Source: Candidatus Parvarchaeota archaeon
GTDB taxonomy: Archaea > Nanobdellota > Nanobdellia > B33-G15
Length of the DNA stretch: 32,943 nucleotides
Reading direction: 5' to 3'
Assembly (NCBI GenBank): GCA_017608385.1
Contig: JAFCFZ010000007.1
Location: forward strand, 1-32,943
Shown here: positions 1-5,859 of the stretch, piece after piece
Numbering within the stretch: position 1 is the first letter of the stretch
Layout of the letters: each line of letters begins with the position of its first letter
Notes under the pieces: generated by a model
Told to the model about the DNA's origin: nothing
The model's input: only the letters and a program-made list of their open reading frames with translations
The model's database searches: none
Position numbers and translations under genes: made by a program

Positions 1-390
1 TTTTGAATTTGCCATGACTGGACTAGGATATGCATCATCTACATCTATCTCCAAATCTGTTTCTCCACCTATTACAAAATTAAATCTCTCTGTTATGTTG
101 AACCTTGTTCCTTCATCATTTTGAAATGTTAAGATAACATTAATATGATTGGTTCCTTCATTTATTTCTCCAGTTGCTTCCATTGAGATATTTACTTTTT
201 TTGTTACAGATGCTAAAATATTACCTAATATTTTTTTTGATTCCTTTGGGAAAAAACTAATAGAATCTCCGATTTTTATCTCCGCGTTTTTTAATGAATA
301 TGCTTCATTATTCTTCAAATCAAATGAAACATAAAATTCACCAAATGCACTAACGCTTGATACTGCTTTATTTTCAAATGTAAATAACCT
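1..390 (-). pseudogene. Downstream part of a secreted CARDB/S-layer-like protein, out of frame with its N-terminus and cut by the window edge
   Basis: Read on the minus strand, positions 390 to 1 are open for 130 codons and continue past the left edge. No ATG, GTG or TTG lies near the 5' end; the frame opens directly after a stop at 391-393. The protein reads ENKAVSSVSAFGEFYVSFDL and goes on with alternating beta-strand-like segments (FYVSFDL, INVILTF, FNFVIGGE), as in COG1361/CARDB-type extracellular domains. The frame immediately upstream (374-814) carries the signal peptide and ends in the same place. Removing one base within about 374-393 joins them into one protein of at least 270 residues. 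I read this as one gene with a frameshift: a sequencing error, a real mutation or, less likely, +1 recoding at the TGA. In archaea such proteins often sit between a MacB/LolD-type ATPase and its permease, so a permease may lie beyond the edge. Confidence 0.6.
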
Positions 391-814
391 CTATTTCAAA
401 ACTATCTATAATTTCCTTATTTCCTGCTAAATAATATTTTACAAAGAGTTTACCAAGATAATTTTTTGGAGGAGTAGAAGAGGGGACATTTAATGAATAG
501 AATATTTTCTTAGAGTTACCTGCATCCAATTCTCCATAATTGATAAAACAATCATCTTCATATTCTATACATTGTCCTGTATATGAGCTCAATGTTTTAC
601 AAATAGAACAAGTTGAAGAAGTAAGAGGAGATTCAAGATAAACAAAGGCTATTTCTATGTTTTGAATATTTGTGGTTCCTGTATTTTCAATATCAACTTC
701 TAATAATTTTGAGTAACCTATTTCATATGTTTCCTCAGAAACAGAAACATCCAAACCCGCTTGTGAAACTCCTAAAATCATGAATAAACCAATTATAAAG
801 AGTATTTTTTTCAT
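374..814 (-). CDS. Secreted/extracellular CARDB-like protein, N-terminal part of a frameshifted gene
   Basis: This 146-residue frame begins with a signal peptide (MKK, then a hydrophobic stretch, with likely cleavage after SQA near residue 19). The mature part starts GLDVSVSEETYEIGYSK and is rich in beta strands. The pattern 'D..V.....IGYSKLLEVDIENTGTTNIQNIEIAF' is typical of CARDB/COG1361 archaeal surface domains. Four cysteines (STCSIC and GQC...DDC) could form disulfides outside the cell. Its ATG overlaps the stop of the upstream ABC ATPase by four bases (ATGA), which points to translational coupling. The frame ends at 374, where the sequence clearly goes on in another frame. I infer that it is an extracytoplasmic accessory of the neighbouring ABC exporter; the substrate cannot be told. 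Confidence 0.75.
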   Translation of the reverse strand: MKKILFIIGLFMILGVSQAGLDVSVSEETYEIGYSKLLEVDIENTGTTNIQNIEIAFVYLESPLTSSTCSICKTLSSYTGQCIEYEDDCFINYGELDAGNSKKIFYSLNVPSSTPPKNYLGKLFVKYYLAGNKEIIDSFEIEVIYI

Positions 815-1500
815 TTCCTTTTCACCATCCTTTCAATTTTTCCATCCATTAAATAGATTATCCTTTCAGAATGTTTAGCTAATTTTTCGTCGTGAGTTAC
901 CATAACAATAGTATTTCCTTCTTTGTGAAGTTTTTTGAATATTTTTACTATCTCATCTCCAATTTTGGAATCAAGATTACCAGTAGGTTCATCTGCAAGG
1001 ATTATCACTGGCTTTGTTGCTAATGCTCTCGCAATTGCAACTCTCTGTCTCTCTCCTCCAGACAATTGAGCAGGCTTATTGTTGCTCCTTTTTGATAATC
1101 CCATTGTTTCAAGTAATTCTTTTGATCTCTTTGTTCTTTCTTCTTCAGTTATTTCTCCAAAAAGCATGGGGAGTTGTATATTCTCTTCAGCAGTTAAAAA
1201 GGAAGATAAAAAGAAGAATTGGAAAACAATACCAATATCTTTGTTTCTTTTCTCAGCAATATCTTCAGAGGAAAGTTTTGTTACTTCTTCTCCTTGTATA
1301 TAGATTTTACCTCTACTTGGTTTATCAAGAAGACCCAATAAATGTAATAGTGTGCTTTTACCAGAACCAGAAGGACCAAGAATAGATATAAACTCCCCTT
1401 TTTTTATCTTAAGATTAATTCCACTAAGTGCTTTGATTTTATGTTCTCCCATTTCATAGTGTTTTTCAACGTTCTTGAGTTCCATAACTGGCTGTTCCAT
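811..1500 (-). CDS. ABC transporter ATP-binding protein, LolD/MacB family
   Basis: The 229-residue protein has every hallmark of an ABC ATPase. These are Walker [10 protein letters not shown] (about residues 42-50), a Q-loop glutamine near 94, the signature LSGGERQRV (146-154), Walker B VIILADEP with the catalytic Glu (165-172), the D-loop NLDS and the H-loop in MVTHD. The motif [10 protein letters not shown] is characteristic of the MacB/LolD (FtsE-like, type VII) branch. Those ATPases work with a four-TM MacB/FtsX-like permease and act on envelope substrates by mechanotransmission instead of classic import. The next gene overlaps by ATGA and encodes a secreted CARDB-like protein, a common partner in archaea. 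The permease is not in the window and may lie to the left. The ATG at 1498-1500 is the first start; an in-frame Met at residue 6 is an alternative. Confidence 0.95.
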   Translation of the reverse strand: MEQPVMELKNVEKHYEMGEHKIKALSGINLKIKKGEFISILGPSGSGKSTLLHLLGLLDKPSRGKIYIQGEEVTKLSSEDIAEKRNKDIGIVFQFFFLSSFLTAEENIQLPMLFGEITEEERTKRSKELLETMGLSKRSNNKPAQLSGGERQRVAIARALATKPVIILADEPTGNLDSKIGDEIVKIFKKLHKEGNTIVMVTHDEKLAKHSERIIYLMDGKIERMVKRK

Positions 1501-1582
1501 AAAAAAGTATTATGAAAGATCACTTTAATATTCTTTTCAATAAACAAAATAAACAAAATAAAAAAGAAAAAGTGGGGTAACA

Positions 1583-1726
1583 TTATTTGGAGATTCTCTT
1601 TCTGGAGAGTCTTTTACTCATTATCTCAATTCTTTTCTTATACCATTCCATAAGATCTTTTCTTTCTCTCTCCAGGGATTCCACTCTGCTCATCACTTCT
1701 CCATATTCGAGGATTGTGCCTGTCAT
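1583..1726 (-). CDS. Small charged ORF, 47 residues, unknown function
   Basis: The interval 1501-1819 would otherwise be empty. On its minus strand an ATG at 1726 opens a 47-codon frame: MTGTILEYGEVMSRVESLER, then a basic segment ending RLSRKRISK. The composition is unlike random AT-rich sequence, with many Glu/Arg/Lys and a heptad-like middle (VESLERERKDLMEWYKKRI), so a short coiled-coil or helical protein is plausible. A TTTTAAATA sequence on the same strand about 25 bases before the ATG fits a leaderless promoter. I do not recognise a family. Nothing else is visible in this gap apart from the probable TATA box of the tRNA gene (about 1785-1797). Confidence 0.5.
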   Translation of the reverse strand: MTGTILEYGEVMSRVESLERERKDLMEWYKKRIEIMSKRLSRKRISK

Positions 1727-1819
1727 AACTATTTATTAGAGGGGGGTATTTAAAAGCAAAAAGGGAAAGTTTCCTCTTTTCCACTAAAATTTTAAAGAAA
1801 CGAGTATTAGAATTATTAC

Positions 1820-1923
1820 GGGCTCATAGTCTAGTGGCTATGACATCACCCTCACAGAAGTTTACCAAGAAAATTAAGCTTGGAGATCTGTGAAGATCGC
1901 CGGTTCGATTCCGGCTGGGCCCA
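1820..1923 (+). tRNA. tRNA-Val(CAC), contains an intron
   Basis: Acceptor strands GGGCTCA (1820-1826) and TGGGCCC (1916-1922) pair, with discriminator A at 1923. The D-arm is GTC/GAC (1829-1844) and the T-arm GCCGG-TTCGATT-CCGGC (1899-1915). Placing U33 at 1852 gives anticodon CAC (1853-1855), valine. The anticodon stem TCACC (1846-1850) pairs with TGTGA (1889-1893) except for a C-U mismatch at 31-39. The D-, variable- and T-arm sequences closely match the tRNA-Val(GAC) at 23834-23906, which supports valine identity. CCA is not encoded. A TATA-like AAAATTTTAAAG lies about 28 bases upstream. A protein-coding start follows one base after the discriminator. Confidence 0.85.
1857..1887 (+). other. 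Archaeal tRNA intron at position 37/38 (31 nt)
   Basis: With anticodon CAC and A37 at 1856, a 31-nt insertion separates A37 from position 38 (1888). It folds as a bulge-helix-bulge. A short helix forms between CTCA (1851-1854) and GGAG (1882-1885), with one A-G mismatch. There are three-base bulges at 1855-1857 and 1886-1888, and a 7-bp intron helix AAGTTTA (1858-1864) with TAAGCTT (1875-1881). Cleavage after the second base of each bulge gives exactly 1857-1887. This is the usual substrate of the archaeal splicing endonuclease. Confidence 0.7.
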
Positions 1924-1924
1924 T

Positions 1925-2365
1925 ATGATAGAAGAAAAATTTGTAAGAGTAACAGGACCAGCACAGGTCTACAAAAAAATGGACAATATTGGGGTTGTTC
2001 TAAGAAGAGCTGAAAGCATTGTGGAGGAATTAGAAGAAATAAAAACAAGGAAAGATGGCACTAAGGCATTAATGGTTGACGAAGTTACTAGAATGATTGC
2101 TGATTTGGATGATTTAAGTGCCTTTCTTGAAAAAAATGAAGGACCAATTGGACTAAAGAAAAAATCCCAACCAATAAAACCTGCTAAGGCAATAAAACCT
2201 CCTAAGATTGTCACTAAAATTCCAGAGGTTAAACCAGTATTAACTTCAGTGAAAATCAAACCTAAAAAAGATGCTAAGGTAGAAAAGGAAAAAACAGTTC
2301 TTAAATCTAGCTTAAAAGACTTGAAAGGAGAGTTAGAAAGGCTCAAAAAAGAACTAAAATCCTAA
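1925..2365 (+). CDS. Hypothetical helical protein with a Lys/Pro-rich linker
   Basis: The frame stays open upstream through the tRNA, but the only sensible start is the ATG at 1925, one base after the tRNA discriminator. This gives 146 residues. Residues about 15-80 are predicted helical (NIGVVLRRAESIVEELEEIK, then a second amphipathic helix around DEVTRMIADLDDLSAFLEK). A basic, Pro/Lys-rich, probably disordered linker follows (repeats of IKP and PPK, residues about 85-125), then a C-terminal helix LKDLKGELERLKKELK with coiled-coil character. There is no signal peptide, membrane segment or catalytic motif. I do not recognise a family. It has almost no room for its own promoter, so it is probably expressed by read-through from the tRNA unit. 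The mRNA 5' end would then be made by tRNA 3' processing. Confidence 0.75.
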   Translation: MIEEKFVRVTGPAQVYKKMDNIGVVLRRAESIVEELEEIKTRKDGTKALMVDEVTRMIADLDDLSAFLEKNEGPIGLKKKSQPIKPAKAIKPPKIVTKIPEVKPVLTSVKIKPKKDAKVEKEKTVLKSSLKDLKGELERLKKELKS

Positions 2366-2406
2366 ATAAGAAAAAATAAAAAGAATTATTTCTGCACATA
2401 GATTAC

Positions 2407-2524
2407 GCGGGGATGCCGGAGTGGTCAAACGGGGCAGGCTCAAGATCTTCTTGAGCGATGATGCAAAGATGATTAGTCACCTGTTGCCTTAGTGGCTGCC
2501 AGGGTTCGAATCCCTGTCCCCGCA
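2407..2524 (+). tRNA. tRNA-Leu(CAA), contains an intron
   Basis: Acceptor GCGGGGA (2407-2413) pairs with TCCCCGC (2517-2523), discriminator A at 2524. The T-arm is CAGGG-TTCGAAT-CCCTG (2500-2516). A long variable arm with a GCC/GGC stem (about 2486-2496) marks a class II tRNA. The anticodon stem GCAGG (2434-2438) pairs with CCTGT (2480-2484). U33 is at 2440, so the anticodon is CAA (2441-2443), decoding UUG as leucine. CCA is not encoded. An A/T-rich AAAAAATAAAAAG about 29 bases upstream is a likely TATA box. Confidence 0.9.
2445..2478 (+). other. Archaeal tRNA intron at position 37/38 (about 34 nt)
   Basis: The intron lies between G37 (2444) and A38 (2479). A bulge-helix-bulge can be drawn. 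CTCA (2439-2442) faces TTAG (2473-2476) with one mismatch, and TCTTCTT (2446-2452) pairs with AAGATGA (2466-2472) with one mismatch. A competing local hairpin is stronger: GCTCAAGA (2438-2445) and TCTTGAGC (2449-2456) pair over 8 bp around a 3-nt loop. That hairpin would bury the anticodon in the precursor. The boundaries are therefore less certain than for the valine intron. Confidence 0.6.
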
Positions 2525-2567
2525 TTTACCAAAAACAAATAAATAGGTTCTCATTATTCCTTCTTTA

Positions 2568-3266
2568 ATGGAAAAAGCAATGATTGATTCAGAAGATATA
2601 AGAAATTTTTTAGTTGTTTTCCTTTTGTTTGTGTTTTTCCTGATTTTATTTGTGGTTTCTTATTCATTTATATCTGGACAATCTTTTGATTATGCAATAA
2701 GAGATGCTTTTGCAATAATGTTTGGGACGGAAGCTAATGAATCTCTAACCGCTTTTGCATTTCTCTTTGTTTCAATAGTTTTCGTCTGGCTTCTTTTTGA
2801 ATACTTATTAAAGATAATATTAAGAATAAATTTTGGGAGTGTGAGAAGAATGGTTAAATTAAGTGGTTCCAAAAACCACTATATTATTTGTGGTTATGGT
2901 AGAGTTGGTTCTAATGTAGCACTTAGATTGAAAGATACGGGGGAAAAGATAGTTGTTGTTGATGAAAATCAGGAGTCATTAAGTGATTGCAAATTTCCAT
3001 ACATACTGGATGATGCCCTTGAGGAAGGTGTTCTTGAAAAAGCAGGAATAACTAAAGCAAAGGGAATTATTTGTTGTTTGGGAAAAGATGAAGAAAATGT
3101 ATTTTTAACAATAACAGCAAAGCACATCAATTCTAACCTAAAGGTAGGTTCAAGGGCCAATAGTCAAAAAACTGCTTCAAAGCTAAGACATGCTGGATGT
3201 GATGTTATCATCCTTCCAGAAGTTGTTGGTGGTTTTGAACTTGCAGATAAAATGGCACAAAAATGA
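2568..3266 (+). CDS. Two-TM channel-like protein with a cytosolic RCK/TrkA-N domain, selectivity filter not recognisable
   Basis: The 232-residue protein has two hydrophobic segments (about 12-35 and 60-83). A basic junction (RRMVKLSGSKNH) and a Rossmann RCK_N domain follow, starting YIICGYGRVGSNVALRL (about 106-122), with the acidic strand end VVVDEN that binds NAD(H) or nucleotide. This is the layout of MthK/TrkA-type potassium channels. However, the loop between the membrane segments (DYAIRDAFAIMFGTEANESL) has no TVGYG or similar filter, only MFGTEAN. The RCK_C (TrkA-C) domain is also absent. It may be a divergent channel, a regulatory subunit or a membrane redox/ligand sensor. Its stop overlaps the next start by ATGA. 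The ATG at 2568 is the first start; a second Met lies at 2580. Confidence 0.8.
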   Translation: MEKAMIDSEDIRNFLVVFLLFVFFLILFVVSYSFISGQSFDYAIRDAFAIMFGTEANESLTAFAFLFVSIVFVWLLFEYLLKIILRINFGSVRRMVKLSGSKNHYIICGYGRVGSNVALRLKDTGEKIVVVDENQESLSDCKFPYILDDALEEGVLEKAGITKAKGIICCLGKDEENVFLTITAKHINSNLKVGSRANSQKTASKLRHAGCDVIILPEVVGGFELADKMAQK

Positions 3267-3349
3267 CTGGGCTTAGAAAATATCAAAAAGAGATACTAGA
3301 AGTTGCAAAAGAATGCAACACTCTAGGTGCTTTTTCTAGCTCCAACTAA
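3263..3349 (+). pseudogene. N-terminal fragment of the Hef helicase, cut off before Walker A
   Basis: An ATG at 3263 overlaps the preceding stop (ATGA) and opens 28 codons: MTGLRKYQKEILEVAKECNT and then LGAFSSSN before TAA. The segment LRKYQKEILEVAKECNTL matches the start of Hef-family helicases (R.YQ...I...A....N.L, the Q-motif region). In the family this runs directly into the Walker A strand (VLPTGLGKT). Here it stops, and the following frame resumes at LFLAPTKPL (motif Ia). About 25-30 residues, including the whole of motif I, are missing. The two frames are offset, so the net loss is not a multiple of three. Confidence 0.7.
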
Positions 3350-4628
3350 ACCTCTTGTTGAACAACATAAAAAAACATTTTCAAAGTTTCTTGAATCTAG
3401 AGAAATGATAGTTTTAACGGGGGAGAAAAAACCAGATCAACGAATTAGAGAATGGAAAGATTATAGGATTTTTTTTGCAACACCTCAAACTATAAGAAAT
3501 GACTTAAAGAAAAATAGGATTTCTTTGGAAAAAGTTTCATTAATAATCTATGATGAAGCTCATAGGGGTGTTGGTGAATATGCTTATGTTGAAATTGCTA
3601 AATATTACAAAAAACAAAGAAAAAAAAGAAGAGTCTTGGCTTTAACTGCTTCTCCTGGCCATGATTCTGAAAAGATACAAGGAATCTGTAAAAGTCTTGA
3701 TTTGAATAGAATTGAATCAAGAATGGAGGAGGATGATTCAGTAAAGGAATATGTCAAAGAAAAAGAGATCATCAAAGTGAATTTAGATCTTCCTCCAGAC
3801 CTCAGAACAATTTCAGACATCTTTAGAAATGTTTTGAAAAGATTCAATAATATATTAATTCAAAAGAAATTTCTCAAGGACAGAGTTAGAAAAAGGGACT
3901 TAATTGCTTTACAAAAGAGATTGATTGTTTCCAAAAAAAAGGAATTGTTTTATTTTGTTTCAATAGCTTCTTCTTCAATAAAGATATGGCATTGTGTCGA
4001 GTTATTGGAAATGTATGGTCCTGAATCTTGTTTAAATTATGTTGATAAATTGAAAGAAGATAAAACAAAGGCTGCTAAACGCATTCTAGATGATTTACAA
4101 TTCCAAGAAGGAGTAGTCATTTTAAAAAATACTAAACAAGATCATCCAAAAATTCAGGTTCTTAAGGACATTGTGGAAAAGGAGAGAAAGGGAAGGGTCA
4201 TTGTTTTTACTCAATACAGGACTACTGCTGAATCCTTAGAAAGGGTTTTGGGAAAGAAATCAAGGTTATTTGTAGGTCAAGCTAAAATGACGCAAAAAGA
4301 GCAAATGGAAAGGATAAAAGATTTTGAAACTAAAAAATTCAGAGTTCTTATTGCCACAAGTATTGGAGAAGAGGGATTACACATTCCTGATGTTGAAACT
4401 GCTGTATTTTTTGAGCCTGTTCCTTCAGCTTTAAGGATGATACAAAGAAGGGGTAGGGTAGGAAGAACTAAGTTTGGAAAAGTTTATGTTTTAGTCACAA
4501 AAAAAACAATAGATGAAACATATTATTGGACAGCTTCAAGAAAAGAAAAGAAGATGGGTGAAAGCATAAAAACAGTGAAAAAAGGGCTTGAGAAAAAAAG
4601 AAGACAAAAAAGTATTGGCGATTTTTGA
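3327..4628 (+). CDS. hef: Hef-type SF2 helicase lacking motif I (probably defective or decayed)
   Basis: From the GTG at 3327 the frame encodes 433 residues that track the archaeal Hef/FANCM-like helicase closely. It has motif Ia LAPTKPLVEQH (4-14), LTGEKKPDQR, TPQTIRNDL, the DEAH box IIYDEAHRGVGEYAY (74-88), TASPG (107-111), the helical insertion, VIVFTQYRTTAESL, the motif V region ATSIGEEGLHIPDV and motif VI IQRRGRVGRTKFGKVYVL. It lacks the 5' part with Walker A. That part lies upstream in a different frame (3263-3349) and breaks off before motif I. Hef unwinds forked DNA at stalled replication forks. Without motif I ATP hydrolysis is not expected. The rest of the frame shows no decay, so either the lesion is recent, the assembly is wrong, or a non-hydrolysing scaffold is kept. 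The nuclease half follows with a 1-nt overlap. Confidence 0.85.
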   Translation: MLFLAPTKPLVEQHKKTFSKFLESREMIVLTGEKKPDQRIREWKDYRIFFATPQTIRNDLKKNRISLEKVSLIIYDEAHRGVGEYAYVEIAKYYKKQRKKRRVLALTASPGHDSEKIQGICKSLDLNRIESRMEEDDSVKEYVKEKEIIKVNLDLPPDLRTISDIFRNVLKRFNNILIQKKFLKDRVRKRDLIALQKRLIVSKKKELFYFVSIASSSIKIWHCVELLEMYGPESCLNYVDKLKEDKTKAAKRILDDLQFQEGVVILKNTKQDHPKIQVLKDIVEKERKGRVIVFTQYRTTAESLERVLGKKSRLFVGQAKMTQKEQMERIKDFETKKFRVLIATSIGEEGLHIPDVETAVFFEPVPSALRMIQRRGRVGRTKFGKVYVLVTKKTIDETYYWTASRKEKKMGESIKTVKKGLEKKRRQKSIGDF

Positions 4629-5287
4629 TGATAATTGCAGATTTTAGGGAAAAAAGAGTTATCGGATATCTTGATAAGAAACGAGTTATAATAAAACCAT
4701 TACAAATTGCTGATTTTGTCATATCTGAAAATTGTGCTCTTGAAAGAAAAACAGTGACTGATTTTGTTAAAAGTATTATTGATAAGAGAATGTTTAGACA
4801 AGCTGAAGAGATGGTTGAGTACAAAAGAGCTATTTTAGTTATCGAGGGCGATGGTCTTTTTGATTTGCCTGGAATCCATCCAAATGCTTTGATGGGTGCT
4901 ATTGCTTCTCTGATATTAGATTATGGACTGATAATAATAAGTACCAAGGATGCTGGTGAAACTGCAAGATTAATATCTGGAATTGATAAAAAGGAGGGTA
5001 AAAAAAAGCATGAAATTCCTTTGAGATCCAAAAAAAAGATTAAAGATATTGAATATTTGAGATTATATCTTATGGAAGGATTTCCCAACATAGGACCAAC
5101 CTTATCGAAAAGAATCTTAGATAAATTCAAAACACCTAAAGAATTTTTTAAAGCAGATGAAAAAGAGATGAAAAAAATCCATGGTCTTGGAAAAAAGAAG
5201 ATAAAGTCAATATTAGATGTTATAGGGATTGAAAAAAATGAAGTTAAAGTACTTAGAAAAACTAAAAAAAAGAAAAAGAAAGTTTGA
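4628..5287 (+). CDS. Hef/XPF-family structure-specific endonuclease (stand-alone nuclease plus HhH)
   Basis: Starting at the ATG at 4628 (TGATG overlap with the helicase stop), this 219-residue protein has the XPF/Mus81 nuclease core. The visible motifs are DFRE (5-8), a conserved Asp at 29 (LQIADFVIS) and the signature ERKTVTDF (39-46), which holds the metal-binding ERK-D motif. A tandem helix-hairpin-helix region follows (about 145-205: EGFPNIGPTLSKRILDKF and IHGLGKKKIKSIL), then a very basic tail (KTKKKKKK). It is the C-terminal half of Hef, which is one polypeptide in Thermococcales. It should cut branched DNA such as flaps, forks and nicked junctions, probably as a dimer. Here helicase and nuclease are separate, coupled genes. 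The last 50 bases overlap the next gene. Confidence 0.92.
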   Translation: MIIADFREKRVIGYLDKKRVIIKPLQIADFVISENCALERKTVTDFVKSIIDKRMFRQAEEMVEYKRAILVIEGDGLFDLPGIHPNALMGAIASLILDYGLIIISTKDAGETARLISGIDKKEGKKKHEIPLRSKKKIKDIEYLRLYLMEGFPNIGPTLSKRILDKFKTPKEFFKADEKEMKKIHGLGKKKIKSILDVIGIEKNEVKVLRKTKKKKKKV

Positions 5288-5813
5288 GAAAAAACTAACA
5301 CCACAACAAAAAAAGATGTGGAGTCTTCTAGTCTTTTTGATAAAATTTGGTATACTCTCTCTTCCTGTTTATTTCATAATGTTCTCTGACCTTGACTTTT
5401 TTATTTTGCAGGATATTGAAGCAAATCAAGTTAATACTATTGTTAATCTTTTGGGCACAAACTCTAGCGTGCAATATTGTGGGATTTCTGAATGTAGCCC
5501 AAATCCTCCAGGAATGCCTTCTATTGTTTATCAGGATAAAGCAATTGGAATTGATAGAGCATGTACGGGGTATAGATCTTTTTTTGCTTTATTAGCCTTA
5601 ATGCTTGCTGTTTCAGGAATTGAAAACAGAAAAAGAACCAAAGGATTCGTTTTTGCAATAATAATTGTTTATCTTGCTAATATCCTTAGATTGGTAACTA
5701 CATTTTATCTTTCCCAAATTTTTGATTTTGAATTAATTCATGGAATTATGTGGAGAGAAGGCATGATTGCTGTGGTTTTCTTTTCATGGTTGTTTTGGTT
5801 GAAAAAACTATAA
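5238..5813 (+). CDS. Archaeosortase/exosortase family membrane transpeptidase
   Basis: The 191-residue membrane protein (start ATG 5238; a shorter start at 5316 is possible) has a basic cytosolic N-terminus and several TM helices. It carries the family's three catalytic positions: Cys109 in RACTGYRS, Arg151 in ANILRLV and His168 in ELIHGI. Exosortases and archaeosortases act as transpeptidases outside the membrane. They recognise proteins with a short C-terminal motif-TM-basic tail, cleave them and attach them to a lipid. Two further cysteines (YCGISEC, 81 and 86) lie in the extracellular loop. It overlaps the nuclease gene by 50 bases but has no functional link to it that I can see. Candidate substrates here are secreted proteins with a C-terminal TM, such as 24193-25023, though no PGF-CTERM motif is recognisable. 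Confidence 0.85.
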   Translation: MKLKYLEKLKKRKRKFEKKLTPQQKKMWSLLVFLIKFGILSLPVYFIMFSDLDFFILQDIEANQVNTIVNLLGTNSSVQYCGISECSPNPPGMPSIVYQDKAIGIDRACTGYRSFFALLALMLAVSGIENRKRTKGFVFAIIIVYLANILRLVTTFYLSQIFDFELIHGIMWREGMIAVVFFSWLFWLKKL

Positions 5814-5859
5814 ACTCTTTAGGAAAATGTTTAATATGTATAATTTTTGGTTTTCCTTT

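Noticed and set aside
7-400. Plus-strand 61-codon frame at 149-334
   Set aside because: It lies antisense to the continuous coding frame of the secreted protein and has a Phe/Ile/Ser-rich shadow composition.
1852-1893. Alternative anticodon stem TCACA/TGTGA for the first tRNA
   Set aside because: It would leave seven bases between D-stem and anticodon stem and misplace U33. The CAC reading with a BHB intron keeps all standard distances.
1880-1924. Longer start of the protein at 1925-2365 within tRNA-Val
   Set aside because: The extra 15 codons translate the tRNA 3' half; the ATG right after the discriminator is the only start outside the tRNA.
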